A stretch of DNA of 64,000 nt from Takakia lepidozioides. Lineage: Eukaryota; Streptophyta; Takakiopsida; Takakiales; Takakiaceae. Positions 1-10,029 of the stretch are shown piece by piece (position 1 is the first letter of the stretch; every line of letters begins with the position of its first letter). Location of the stretch: assembly GCA_030704615.1 (NCBI GenBank), contig CM060734.1:47198042-47262041 (forward strand). Reading direction: 5' to 3'. The notes under the pieces are model-generated. The model searched no databases. It was not told the origin of the DNA and saw only the letters and a list, made by a program, of their open reading frames with translations. The position numbers were made by a program, and so were the translations under genes.

Positions 1-1157
1 TTCATCTTTGAAGTAAGGCTTCAAAAGGAGACATGGAATACTGGATGCACCTTGCTGTTTGCCGGCAGCTCCAATTCATACACATCCTCATTCATAACCT
101 TCCGATGCGAAAGGGTCCCGCATACGGAGGTACGAACTTTGGACTCACTTCCGGAGGTAGTCGGAAATTCTTGATGTTCAACCAGACCTCCGTGCCTGCC
201 TCAAACTTCACTTCCCTCCGCTTCGATTCGCCTGCCTTTCATACCGTTTCCTAGCTTTGGCAATGTTGTACTTTGCGAGCTTCAACAAACGCTCGCGTTC
301 TTCCAGTACCGCCGCTACTGCCGGTTCCTCAACGTCCTGGCGGCCCAACTTGTCGGCACCAGAGGTGCTTTTCCATAGACCAATACGAAAGGGGAAACTC
401 CCGTTGCGGAGTGTTCTGTGTTATTATAACAGAACTCTGCCGCGTCTAAGTGTTCCACCCAGTCTGTTTGGTCTGCCGACACGTAATTCCGCAAGATCTG
501 CTTCACTACGGAATTCACTCTTTCTGTTTGGCCGTCGGTCGTAGGTCGGAAGGCGGTGCTCATGCCTCGTCCCATCTTCTTCCAAAGTGCCCTCCAAAAT
601 TTACTCGTAAACTTTGGATCGCGGTCCGAGACAATATCCTTCGGGACTCCATGATGCTTTAAGACGTGGGCGAAGTAAAGTCGCCCTGTCTCCTGCGCCG
701 TTGCCGTCTCCTTGGTGGGGATGAAATGGCCCATTTTACTGAACCTATCCACCACCACCATGATTGCATCGAATCCTTTTGACAGCGGCATAGCAGTCAT
801 GAAATCCATCGAGACGCTTTCCCAAGTCCCCTCTGGAATCGGCAAGGGTTGTAACAGCCCCGCTTGCTTTTTGTACTCGCTCCGGTTTTGTTGGCATGTG
901 GTGCATGTCTTGACATACTCCTCTGCCTCCTCCCTCAGTTTGGGGCCAGAAATACTCTTTCTTCAAGAGTGCCGCAGTGCGCTTGGCTCCGCCGTGGCCC
1001 GCAAGCGGGCTATCATGGCATTCTCTCAAGAGGCTATCTCTGATCCCTCCCTTCGGCACGTAGAGACGCTTTTGCTTATACCGGAGCAGTCCATTTTTGC
1101 AAGTGGAACTGCGATTTAACCCCCATCCTCAAGTCCTGCATCACGGACTTCGCCAGC
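1..1157 (-). pseudogene. pol: Integrase, C-terminus truncated by window edge (gypsy element 1)
   Basis: The zinc-binding N-terminus falls at about 880-1059 (HDSPLAGHGGAKRT, CxxC region). The core at 315-845 has the D-D-E residues in SMDFM, IVSDRDPKF and DGQTERVN. The GPY/F-type C-terminal module is readable below 250 (YAGPFRIGKV, HPVFHVSLLKPYF). It would insert the cDNA. Whether a chromodomain follows cannot be seen because the window ends. Frame shifts at about 860 and 310 break it. Confidence 0.9.
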
Positions 1158-1775
1158 TCATCCTTCCGGCAAGCCTTCCGGATCTTCCTTTGGAGCGCCG
1201 TCTCGCCCTTGTACACCAACAAGCTGCTGCTTTCTACTTAAAGCATCGGCCACCACGTTGTCTCGTCCCGGTTTGTACTGGATATCCACGTCGAACACCG
1301 CCAAAGTATCTTGCCACCTAAGTTGTTTTGGGGACAACTTGGGCTGCGTGGCAAAATACTTCACCGTGACATTGTCCGTGAACACCTTCACTGGGTTGGA
1401 ACCAACATAGTGGCGCCAAAGCTCAAGACAGTGCACCACCGCCTTCATCTCTTTCTCGTGCGTCGGCCACCGTCGCTCCACTTCATTCAGTTTCTTACTT
1501 TCGTAAGCCACTGGACGTCCATCTTGCATCAGTACACCCCCAATCGCGAAGTCCGACGCATCTGTATGAATCTCGAACGGACGATCGAACTCCGGGATTT
1601 TCAAGACTGGAGCTTCCGCCATCCGCTGCTTCAATTCAGCAAAAGCTTGGCCACAAAAGGTGTTCCATGCCCAGACTTTGGATTTACACAGAAGGTCTGA
1701 CAGCGGCCCCGCGATCTTGGCGAAATTTCTCACATACTTCCGGTAATAGGAGGCGAGTCCTAGGAAGGATCGCAC
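1158..1775 (-). pseudogene. pol: RT thumb and RNase H (gypsy element 1)
   Basis: The open frame begins with the thumb motif FLGLASYYRKYVRNFAKIA. RNase H follows with IHTDASDFAIGGVL (first catalytic Asp), the glutamate helix around YESKKLNEVERRW, and VFTDN (third acidic residue). The end of the domain shows the usual DNVVADALSRK. It degrades the RNA strand during reverse transcription. The frame is intact across about 200 residues. Confidence 0.92.
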
Positions 1776-2735
1776 TCCCGGACCGAAGTCGGAGGCTCCC
1801 AGTCCAAGATTGCCCTCACCTTTCTGTCATCCATTTGATCCCATCCTGTGTAATCACATGCCCCAGAACTCCACTTTGTGACCCCCGAATTCGCACTTTG
1901 AAGCTTTGGCATACAGCTTCCCTTCCCAATTTTGGAACACCCTTTTGAGGTGCTCCAGGTGCTCCTCCTTTGTTTTCGAGTACACCAAGATGTCGTCGAT
2001 GTACACGATCACAAAGTCATCCAACCACTCCTGAAAAGGCTGTTCATCAGCGTGCTAAAGGTCGCGGGTTTGGTGAGCCAAAAGGCATCACCAAGAACTC
2101 ATATGAACCATACCTTGTCCTGCACGCGGTCTTCTCCTCATCTCCTTCCGCCACCGAATTTGATGATAGCCGGAGCGCAGATCGATCCGGCTGAAATACT
2201 TCGCTCCTGCCAACCGATCGAAAAGGTCGTCGATCCTTGGCAAAGGGTACCGGTTTTTTGATAGTCACCTTATTCAAGCCCTGTAATCGACACACATCCG
2301 CAGCGTCCCATCCTTCTTGTCTGCGAATAGCACCGGGGCTCCGTAAGGTGACTTACTCGGCCGGATGTACCCCTTTGACATTAGATCTTTGAGCTGAGTC
2401 TTCAGCTCGACCAACTCTCTGTGGCTCAACCGGTAGGGCGCCTTGGCAGGCGGTTCCGATCCCGGTATCACCTCAATCTTGTGGTCAACTCCTCTTCGCG
2501 GTGGCAAGCCGCTTGGTAAATCCTCCGGCATCACATCCTGGTATTTCTCCAAAATCCCCTTGATCCAATCTGGGCTCGGCTCCCCATCGCCTTCTCCCTT
2601 CACTTCTCTAATGTAAGCAAAAACTGGGGCTCGTGTGCCTCCTCCACGGCCCACTCCCTTGCTGACAGAAGGTTTATTCGCCCTCCCACGGGTTTGGGCG
2701 TTCCGACACTCGTAAGACCTCGCCACCATTCCCAC
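1776..2735 (-). pseudogene. pol: Reverse transcriptase (gypsy element 1)
   Basis: RT fingers and palm motifs occur in order on the minus strand: PYRLSHRELVELK, GYIRPSKSPYGAPVLF, KKDGTLRMCVDYRALN, the F-G/S-P segment near 2075, and YIDDILVYS near 1980-2010 with the catalytic Asp pair. It copies element RNA into cDNA. At least two frame changes (about 2280 and 2050) are needed to read it, consistent with decay. It continues directly into RNase H. Confidence 0.9.
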
Positions 2736-2795
2736 ATGGCAGCGTGACTACTCTCTTGCGGCCATCTATGACCGCTCCGGATTTGCTCAAAAAGG

Positions 2796-3107
2796 TCATC
2801 CCCAAAATGAGATCCACTCCATCGATCTCGCAGATGGTGAAGTTCTCACGTCCCTCCCACTCCCCAGTTGAAGAGGAACATCAAACGCCAACCTTGTCGC
2901 CAATTGCGGTTCTCCTTTGGCAGAACGCACCTCAATAGAGGCCCCCACGTCACTTGTCGGGAGTCCCAGCTTTTGTGCCGTTGCCGGTGTCATGAAGGAG
3001 TGCGACGCTCCTGTGTCCACCAACAACGACACGTTAGTTCCGGATATTATCCCATCCACGAACAATAACTGACTCCCTTTACGTAAGGCGCCAGTTTCCT
3101 GATACAA
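2796..3107 (-). pseudogene. Retropepsin-like aspartic protease (gypsy element 1)
   Basis: The active-site motif LLVDTGASHSFM is visible, followed by the hydrophobic LGLP segment typical of plant gypsy proteases. It would process the Gag-Pol polyprotein. It lies between the gag zinc knuckle and reverse transcriptase, as expected. The frame is open for about 100 codons but shifts before the RT. Confidence 0.85.
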
Positions 3108-3109
3108 CT

Positions 3110-4273
3110 CACAAGAAAATTTTGCCTACCTTGCAAGTCCTGGCGACCACCGCTTCCACCAAGCGACTGATGGTATCTTCCGACAGCTCTGGGTCGCCCG
3201 AGTCATGTTCAATTGCCGGGGCTTCGTGCACTTCTTGGCCATGTGCCCGGGCTCCCCGCAATTGAAACACACTCCATCAAAGGTCGCCTTCTGTCCGCCA
3301 TAAGCCGCTCCACCCGCTTTTCCTTTCGAAGCACCGGGTGCCGCCTTGACTTGTGAAGGCCCTCCCTTCGATTTCCACGTGCCATTGTCGCCGCGTGGCC
3401 TATCCCACTTCTTTTCCGGTCGGAAGGAGTCACCTTCCCGCCGGGTCTTCTTGTGGTTCAGCTCCGTACGGCCTTGTCTTTCACCCTAGGGACATCTGAG
3501 AAACATTCAGCCCTCTCAATTGCCTCGTTCAAAGTCTTAGGTGGCTTCTCCTCCAACTTCCGCCTGGCCCATGGGGCCAGTCCCGCCACAAAGTTGAAGA
3601 CCATTTCTGGTTCTGCCATGTCCGCGACTTCGAGCAACAGCACATTGAAAGCCTGGACATATCCCCGAATGTCATCTGTTTGCTTCAAATTCCTCATCTT
3701 GTCCCGGGCGAGCCAGGACGCGTTGAGGGGCACAAATTGCCTCTTCATCAATTCCTTGAACCCACTCCAGTTCAAGGTTTCCGGGCTTGGACCTCGGTCG
3801 TGAAGGCGTTTCTGCCACCATTGTTGAGCATAGCCCCTCAAATAGGTGGGAGCCACTTCCACCCGATCCTCGTCACTCAACTTGGCCGCCCGGAAGTACT
3901 GCTCTAGCTCCAAGAGCCAGGTGTTGAGTGCCTTCCGATTCGGACGCCCTCGAAGGTGCCGGGTTCCTTAGGCTTCACCTTAAACTTTGCCTTAGTGGAA
4001 GTGGCATTAGCCGCCTTCAACACGTCTTTCAACGTCCCGCCAAATTGCGCCAACAACCCTTCCCAAAAGGCTGCCGGCATGGGAGGCATCTGGAGTCTCG
4101 GATTCCTCAGGCTCCGACTCCTCAGATTCCTCCCGCTCTTGAGCGGCCTCGTTTTCGGAAACATGCATCGCTTCCTCAAACGGCCGCCTCGGTGACACGT
4201 CGCCCCCATCGGGCTCACCAGGATCATCATCTTTTGGGCCGTTCCGCTTTCGCTTTGGCTTGCCCGACCCCAT
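3110..4273 (-). pseudogene. gag: gag polyprotein with zinc knuckle (gypsy element 1)
   Basis: The reading starts at MGSGKPKRKRN (4273) with a charged, acidic low-complexity N-terminus. The retrotransposon gag core follows at 3458-3913 (YLRGYAQQWWQ, FKELMKRQFVP, MRNLKQ). A CCHC zinc knuckle lies at about 3225-3290 in another frame (CFNCGEPGHMAKKC). It would form the virus-like particle and bind element RNA. Frame changes near 4090, 3910 and 3450 break the reading, so this copy is a pseudogene. Family order and spacing to the protease are normal. Confidence 0.85.
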
Positions 4274-4314
4274 GATGAGGCCAATCCCAAGGACGATCGC
4301 GTACTGAACTCTAA

Positions 4315-4326
4315 GCTCTGATACCA
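4315..4326 (-). other. Primer-binding site, initiator tRNA-Met type
   Basis: On the minus strand these 12 bases read TGGTATCAGAGC, the usual primer-binding site of plant gypsy and copia elements that prime from tRNA-Met. It lies two bases inside the LTR, in the correct place and orientation. Confidence 0.85.
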
Positions 4327-4328
4327 AG

Positions 4329-5043
4329 TGTCGCGCACCTCACTTCGGTAAGCTCCCCCTCAAGTCATAGTTACTCGCTTTGATGCGCGCGCCTGACTCC
4401 CAACCTGGCCGCCGGGCCAACTTGGAGCTTCGGCTGCTCACCGGGGCATAACGGTCCCCTTTGATCTCCCAAAGAACCCTCCACTTTGGAACCAGCGGAA
4501 TTCCCTTTGGTAGTTGGCAGTCCGGAACAGCTCCCCACTCTTTGGTCGCTTTCCGGCTCGCTCGCTTACTCACTAGTTTTTGGTCACCAACGGGCTTGCA
4601 CCGTTCTCGGGGTTACTACTCCCTATATATACTTCTGTAGCTGTCCGCGGGGGTTTCACAAACAGCCATGCCATTTTATGGCGAACCACCACGAAACCCT
4701 CGACTCCCGGTGATGAGTCGCGGTGAGTCTTGGCCCACCACCACGGCCCCTATGGACCGTGATGAGTCCCAAGACTCCCCACGACTCCCACCACGAGGTC
4801 TCCGCCCCCCAGGGTGAGTCCTATGCCACCCCCACTAAGTCCCGCTAAGCTACCACCACCCCTTGTGGAGCCACCCCACCGCCGCACCCGGTGTGCGGGG
4901 CTCCACCTAGTGAGCGCCTCCGCCTCCTTGAGTGCCTTGGGCACTCAAGGGTGCTTCAGCCCCCCATACCTATCGCTGCCACTGCCCCCACCACAGGGGC
5001 AGCCCCTCCCGACCCCCTGTCCTCAAGGCAAAGGGCCGCGACA
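4329..5043 (-). repeat. 5' long terminal repeat of the gypsy element
   Basis: The 715-bp block starts TGTCGCG and ends CGCGACA, a perfect 7-base terminal inverted repeat of the TG...CA type expected for an LTR. It abuts the tRNA-like primer-binding site by two bases. A TATA-like stretch read on the minus strand (about 4622-4632) would place U3 on the right and R/U5 on the left. The U3 part carries several GATGAGTC/GACTC motifs between 4700 and 4820. The matching 3' LTR is not in the window, so the right boundary rests on the terminal repeat alone. Confidence 0.75.
4620..4633 (-). promoter_or_regulatory. TATA-like promoter of the LTR
   Basis: The minus strand reads GTATATATAGGG, a canonical plant TATA context inside the LTR about 300 bp upstream of the primer-binding site. 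It would start leftward transcription into gag. This is inferred from position and sequence only. Confidence 0.5.
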
Positions 5044-5089
5044 CTTAGACAAATTCAGGCAAAAGACAAAGTTACTCTTCCACCCTTAG

Positions 5090-5478
5090 ATCATTTTACA
5101 TCCGACGATTAGAACAATCTCTACGAGCCACACAAGCCCTAAAATACATTAAAATATTCCTCGTCATGAGCCATGTGGGGCACTTATAAAAATTCCATTT
5201 TTGAATAGGGTGTGCAATGAATGCATAGTTGTTAAGAGTCGTTCTGTAGTGCTTAAAACCACTTGTAATTGCTGTTTTTAAAAAAAAAAAACAATTTACG
5301 TAATTGAATTAAATCGCCGCGCATATTGCGCCGACTGCGGAGTCATTGATGCAACTTCTATCCGCCATTAGAAATACGAATTTATCCGTTACGACTGTGC
5401 AGTAGTAACAAACATCTCAAAGTTGTTCCCTCAGTGGTTTTGGACATGCAGTCGATTCGGAAAAGACACGAATGCTTC
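5090..5478 (-). repeat. Dispersed repeat B, copy 1
   Basis: Read on the minus strand this block aligns along its length with 23750-24120 on the plus strand. Shared runs include TGTCCAAAACCACT, GGGAACAACTTTG, TTTAATTCA-TTACGTAAAT and CAAGTGGTTTTAAGCACT. It has no coding potential. It cuts off the methyltransferase reading at about 5475. It could be a MITE or a solo LTR; I see no clear terminal repeat. Confidence 0.7.
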
Positions 5479-6783
5479 TAGTGCAGTGGTGAAACCCATC
5501 GCCCGCTCACGCTCGTCAGCATTAGGCCCCACTAGCTGTTGCAACTGAGCATCCCCCAGGAGGCCAGGTCCACTATCCCGGAAAGCATGCGATCTTGGGA
5601 AGCTGAGCAGTGTAGGTAGTGCTGCTCGTGGTTGACACACCTTGTTGACCACTGCCAAAGGCAAATGGTCATCGTGTCTCACATGCTGAGATTGCCTCCC
5701 TATGTCCAAAATGCTATCCAACTGTGAGGTGTGCTGGCCACTGCACCCCATCAAATGCACGCTTGAGCAGTGCGGGTGACATTAAGTTAGTCTACCATAG
5801 CCGTGGACGATGAGCCCGTGACTCCACTACACCTGCATCCAGCAACACTGCTGACCCAAACCACGACCGGACTTGATGCTTTCTGGCCATCACCCTGGCC
5901 CGAGAATCGCCCATCAGTAGCACATTCTCCAAGATATATGCTGGAGATACAGCTTGATGTAGCTGTAAGTGGCGCAAAACCTGCACCATCTCCCAAAACA
6001 GACCCGACCTCGAGTCCCGCAATCCATTGTCATGTCCGGCTGATGAATGCCCTTGGCAAGTCCAACCTGCCACTACCAAATGAATGAAGCCAGCCCGCTC
6101 CAAATGGACTGCGCCCCCAGCAACAAAATGTCTGCTGGCAAGGCCTGCTGATATTCACGAACTGCAGACACCGGCAACAACTCAGGGTACTGCTGCACCA
6201 ACTGAGCAACATGACAAAGTGAGACGCGTTGTGCAGTCTCATCCTTCTCCACATACAAGTATCTCTGAACCCGTAAACCTGCCCGTAGCACAACAGCCAA
6301 TCCGGTGCCGATCCTGCCAAACAAGTCTAGAAGGCAAATGCCTTCATCCGGATACTGCCACACAATCCAATGGAGACAACTGAGGTGGTCCTAGTGCAAT
6401 CCCCGCACTCTCCTCCTCTCCTGACGGTACAAAGGCCTCTACCCAGGCTTGTTGCACCCGTCGATTAGCAACCCGCTACAAATCATTGCTCGTGCCCCAC
6501 AATGGAGTCTGAGCAACCATGGCAGGCAACTCCGCCATACCATACATGTCATCATGCTCTACTAGAGACGACACATCCTCTGAATGAGCATTGCCCTCTA
6601 GCAACTCTCCAGGCCAAGTCACTGTAGTTGTGAAGGCTGCTAGTGTCGGCATCCTGCCTCGCTGGGCAACCACAACTCCTTCTATAAACGTCACGGGGAG
6701 CTGCACACGCCTGCACATGTCGGCCCTCCCCTGACTGTCATCCAGGCCTATAGGAAGCTGCATCCTCCCAAAAATCCAGCGTG
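5476..6783 (-). pseudogene. C5 cytosine-DNA methyltransferase domain inside retroelement polyprotein
   Basis: Motifs are in canonical C5-methyltransferase order on the minus strand. Motif I is LLDLFGRIGTGL (about 6298-6335), followed by YVEKDETAQRV, which fits the acidic cofactor-binding segment. Motif IV is GWTCQGHSSAG (about 6040-6065) with the catalytic Cys retained but the usual Pro of PCQ replaced by Thr. Motif VI is ILENV (about 5925), motif VIII is HRPRLWW (about 5795-5810), and motif IX is ERERAMGF (about 5500-5525). A 95-codon linker (6476-6763) joins it to the protease. Frameshifts near 6370, 6075 and 5790 and a stop at about 6474 make it a pseudogene. Motif X is missing here but is present in the element at 25250. 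I infer it would methylate cytosines, target unknown. Confidence 0.82.
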
Positions 6784-7952
6784 CACTACAACAATGGGCG
6801 AGGGGGGGGGGGGGGGGGGGTTGTTACGCCAGCCGCGCCCCCACGCCCCGCGCGGTGTTGAGCCTGCGACGCCGAGCCGCGGCACTTTTTTGACGCCCCG
6901 ACGTCGCAATCCCCCGCTGCGACACAATTACGACGCCCAGCCGTCGTAAGGTGGCATGAAGGGGGAAAGAGGGCCCTCGCTGTGACGGATTTTTTTTTCT
7001 TGCGACGCCCCGACGTCGGAAATCCATATATATATATATATATTTATTTATTTATTTATTTTTGACGTTACGACGCCTCGGCGTCGCGAAAGCATCACTA
7101 AGGGCACCCCAACGCCTCTGCGACGTCAGGGCGTCACAACAGCATCACCACAGTGGGATTTTTTTAGTTATTTATTATTTGGGTTTTGCGGCCCTCAACT
7201 TCACAAAAGCGTCGCTGGGGGCCCCCGCAATGCGACGCCCAACGTTGCGACGCCAGGGGTTGCAACGGCGTCACCACAGGGGGTCGCAATGGTGTTGTGG
7301 TCAGCTTAGGTCATCACAAGGACGTCGCTTGGGATGCCTAACGGTGGGGGGGTGCAACAACGGCGACGACGCTGGGGCTGGGGCTGGGCTGGGCACTAAG
7401 GCTGTGGAGTTGCAACTCCCCGACGTCATAAGAGAGACCCCCTTAGAAGGAACTTGAAGGAACTTGAAGGAAATCTTTATATGTATATATATATATATAT
7501 ACATATATTGCTTTTGTGATACATAGATGTAGCGTAGGTGTGTTGGTTAGTTTGTAGTGTCTTAGAAATGTTATAATGTGGAGGTCTTAGGTTCAAGTAT
7601 ACATTGCATGATATATGTAGAACAATGAACATATCGCCATTAGACAGTACCGGAGTCAATGGTCAACAAGTTTTTGAAATTCAAATTTCAAATACAAATT
7701 TTCCCGCCTAAATTCAAATGTACCCCCTTAAATTGTGACGTCCGGGCGTCGCACTTTGCGAGCTCCGGACGGTGCTAATTCTGCAATGCAGAGTTTTTTT
7801 TTTTTGGTTTTTTTTTTTTTTTTTTTTGTCCGACGCCCGGGCGTCGCAAATGGCGGTTTCGCCTATTTGCGACTCCCATTGGTCGTAAATTTGCGACGTT
7901 TTTTTGGCGACGGGATTGCGAACTTGGGCGTCGCAAATTTGGTTCTGTAGTG
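6784..7952. mobile_element. Non-autonomous CACTA (En/Spm) transposon with GTG target duplication
   Basis: The element starts CACTACA and ends TGTAGTG. Both flanks are GTG (6781-6783 and 7953-7955), the 3-bp duplication typical of CACTA elements. Subterminal regions are full of GCGACGCC/GGCGTCGC motifs in both orientations (about 6840-7350 and 7735-7935), the kind of array transposase binds. No transposase ORF is seen. Inside are a G-run (6806-6822), a TA/TTTA microsatellite (7025-7062) and a poly-T stretch (7797-7829). Confidence 0.88.
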
Positions 7953-8455
7953 GTGAAGCCCATGGGATACAACACTGCCCCACCAACCAGGACATCGTAC
8001 GAGACCGCGTCTGTCACAATGGCCTTGGTTCTCATCACTGAGCCATCTGTAGGGTGATCCGCCTGTAGTCTGATAGCCAACTCACGCCGTGTCATGCCCC
8101 GAGCCTGCTCTGATCCTCCCAGAAATGTCTGTATCTGGAAAGGGCAAGGCTCCATGTCCGCCTCCGTGAGGCCCAAACCTGCAATAGTAGCTCTGCCCAG
8201 CATTAGTGGTTGAGCTCCCGAATCCAACAGGACCCGCATGGCCGGTACCTCTTGCCTGCCAATCCACATTGAGCTGCTTGAATACTGTGATATTGTGGAA
8301 GACCCACCGACCGCTGAAGTGAGAGGAATTGATGAAGAAGACGATGCACATATAGCTCCTCCAAGCATAAAGCAAGCTTCCATAGCTCCCACATTGTTGA
8401 CATTGGTGTCATGAATAACATCTCTCTCCAGATCTTCAAAGATATTGGGCTCCAT
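7953..8455 (-). pseudogene. Retropepsin-like protease of the methyltransferase retroelement
   Basis: The frame starting MEPNIFEDLERDV contains VLLDSGAQPLMLG, a retropepsin DSGA active site, and a second hydrophobic half ending VSYDVLVGGAVLYPMGF, where the CACTA element interrupts. It would mature the polyprotein. It lies downstream of gag and upstream of the methyltransferase on the same strand. The DSGA variant and long serine-rich lead are unlike the protease of element 1, so the two elements are of different families. Confidence 0.75.
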
Positions 8456-9142
8456 ACGTTACAAATGGCTGGATATATACACTCCCTGAATTAAATTAAT
8501 CCCAATCCAACCCAATTCATGCTTAAACATTCATACAATGCAAATTTGTAATATAATTATACCAATGTGAGAGCCTAGTAAACTGCACAACGCTGCACAT
8601 GGTTCTCTAACAAGACAACTCCAGGTGTCACCATGGCGTGCTCAATGGCTGGCCTAGCTGGCAGCTTCGCCAGCCTGGCAGCTGCATCTTGCCATGGCGC
8701 CGTCGTGGCAGTCTTGACCCTCAAATTGAAGGATCCCTCCGCCACTACACCTTCCACTATCTCCGCAGAAGATGAAGTGACCTCCCCACTCTCACATAGT
8801 ATAGCTGCCAGTCTAAACACTGCAGCTAGTCGCATCCCCGGCGTCACAATTATAGTAGCCGAGAACAATGGAGCCTGACACACAGAGGTGGCCGCTCCTT
8901 GCAGCACACTATCTGCCGTAACCTTGGCAGCACTAAGTAGTGGTGTTGCACGTGTAGCTCTCCCCAATGGCATAGTAACCTCCGCCTTGGTAACAGTCGG
9001 GCGAGAACTAGGTGCCATGGATGGCGTCTCCTCCAATGTGAATGACTGAGGAAGCTAGCTTGACGACTTGCCTCCCCTCGTTTTAGATCCAACTCCACCT
9101 CTGCACCTCGTGGCTCGGGAACTCATGCTGCTCCTCAAGTCA
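8456..9142 (-). pseudogene. Gag-protease linker region of the methyltransferase retroelement
   Basis: An open frame at 8575-9036 is rich in Ala, Thr and Ser and has no recognised domain (METTPSMAPSSRPTV-like start, AARLAKLPARPAIEHAMV). Lying between gag and protease on the same strand, it is best read as spacer polyprotein with frame damage at both ends. A zinc knuckle was looked for and not clearly seen. Confidence 0.45.
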
Positions 9143-9990
9143 CTACAGTGCAGTTACATTTATCAAGTGCCTCATGCGAGTGGAAGCCTCCTTCAAGCTC
9201 TCAGTAGGCTTCCTCTGGAACTCTTGCAAGCTCCTCAACTTCTCTGTCATCACCCCTTGGTAGTTCCTTCTCAACTCTTCGAAAAAATCCACAACAGGGT
9301 TGAGGGCAGGCACGGGTACTAGTGCTAGTGCAGCAGTGGCTTGGGTGGACATCGTAGCTCCTGTACCACTAGTCCCACTGATGTTTGTGGAAGCTGCTAT
9401 TGTAGCTGCAGCTGCTGGTGCAGCTGCCGATGTGGCTGCTGCCCTTGTGCCTCTAGTGATGGAGACATAGTCGGGTGACCAGTACATCCTCCACTCCTTG
9501 ATCTCAACATCGTGCCCCCACCTAAACTCATGGTAATCATCCATGGGTGGCCCCTCAAGGTGCTGAAACAGCCCCTTCCATGCTATGAAAGGCGTAAACA
9601 ATTGTGGATTGCGCATTTGCTGCAAATCATACCAACTATCAAACTCTTGGATAAAATAATCCAACTTGATGGTGCCCACAGCCCCAGAGTACCTTCATGG
9701 CCCCTTGGTAGCTCCATACATCTCCTCCATTGTGTCCCACAACAATGGCACGGAAGTAACTTGCACCGTCGGCGTGAACCCTCCTGATTCAGAGTCAGAA
9801 TCAAAACCTTCATTGGAGAACACAAGAGGTGAAGGTGGCCTAAACCGCACACCTCGTCTCGTGTACCCACTAGTATCGCTAGTGCTCGTACCGACACTTT
9901 CCCCAACAACTGGTGGCTTATGGTTTGGAATACTAGGTTTCTATCATAGCCTGCACCTGCACCTGCATCCACCGCAGGCACTCCTATGGT
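9143..9990 (-). pseudogene. gag: gag-like protein of the methyltransferase retroelement
   Basis: The main frame (9679-9143) reads LDYFIQEFDSWYDLQQM, then FTPFIAWKGLFQHLEGPP and a helical DFFEELRRNYQGVMTEKL near its end. It resembles retrotransposon gag capsid modules (aromatic-rich, then arm helix LREFQRKPTESLKEA). The N-terminal part continues in another frame to about 9990 (VPLLWDTMEEMYGA). An Ala-rich spacer sits at about 9380-9450. One frameshift near 9680 breaks it. Assignment rests on position and general gag character. Confidence 0.6.
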
Positions 9991-10029
9991 TGGCTGGTCA
10001 TTACCTCCAACCTCACCACATGAGAAACA

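Larger units (their letters stand above)
1..5043 (-). mobile_element. Ty3/gypsy LTR retrotransposon, 3' part outside window
   Basis: On the minus strand the order is 5' LTR (4329-5043), primer-binding site, gag, zinc knuckle, aspartic protease, reverse transcriptase, RNase H and integrase, which is the Ty3/gypsy order. The integrase tail runs off the window start, so the 3' LTR is not visible. The coding sequence is spread over several frames, so this copy is probably inactive, but domains are well conserved and few indels are needed. The 5 bases after the LTR (CTTAG, 5044-5048) are the expected target-site duplication; the partner copy would lie outside the window. Confidence 0.93.
5476..9990 (-). 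mobile_element. Partial Ty3-like retroelement carrying a DNA methyltransferase domain
   Basis: Minus-strand order is gag (about 9990-9143), linker (9142-8456), aspartic protease (8455-7953), and C5 cytosine-DNA methyltransferase (6783-5476). No reverse transcriptase follows, because repeat B interrupts the methyltransferase after motif IX. A CACTA transposon is inserted between protease and methyltransferase. The protease frame resumes in the methyltransferase-side sequence when the CACTA element and one GTG copy are ignored, so both belonged to one polyprotein. The element abuts a PPR pseudogene at about 10000-10030. No LTR is visible. Confidence 0.8.

Noticed and set aside
315-845. Overlapping plus-strand ORFs across 257-1119 and similar ones over 1311-1948
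   Set aside because: They are antisense shadows of the minus-strand integrase and RNase H.
4700-4820. GATGAGTC motifs suggesting a hammerhead ribozyme
   Set aside because: The core needs CTGATGA plus a GAAA arm with stems; here it is GTGATGAGTC without the paired GAAA.
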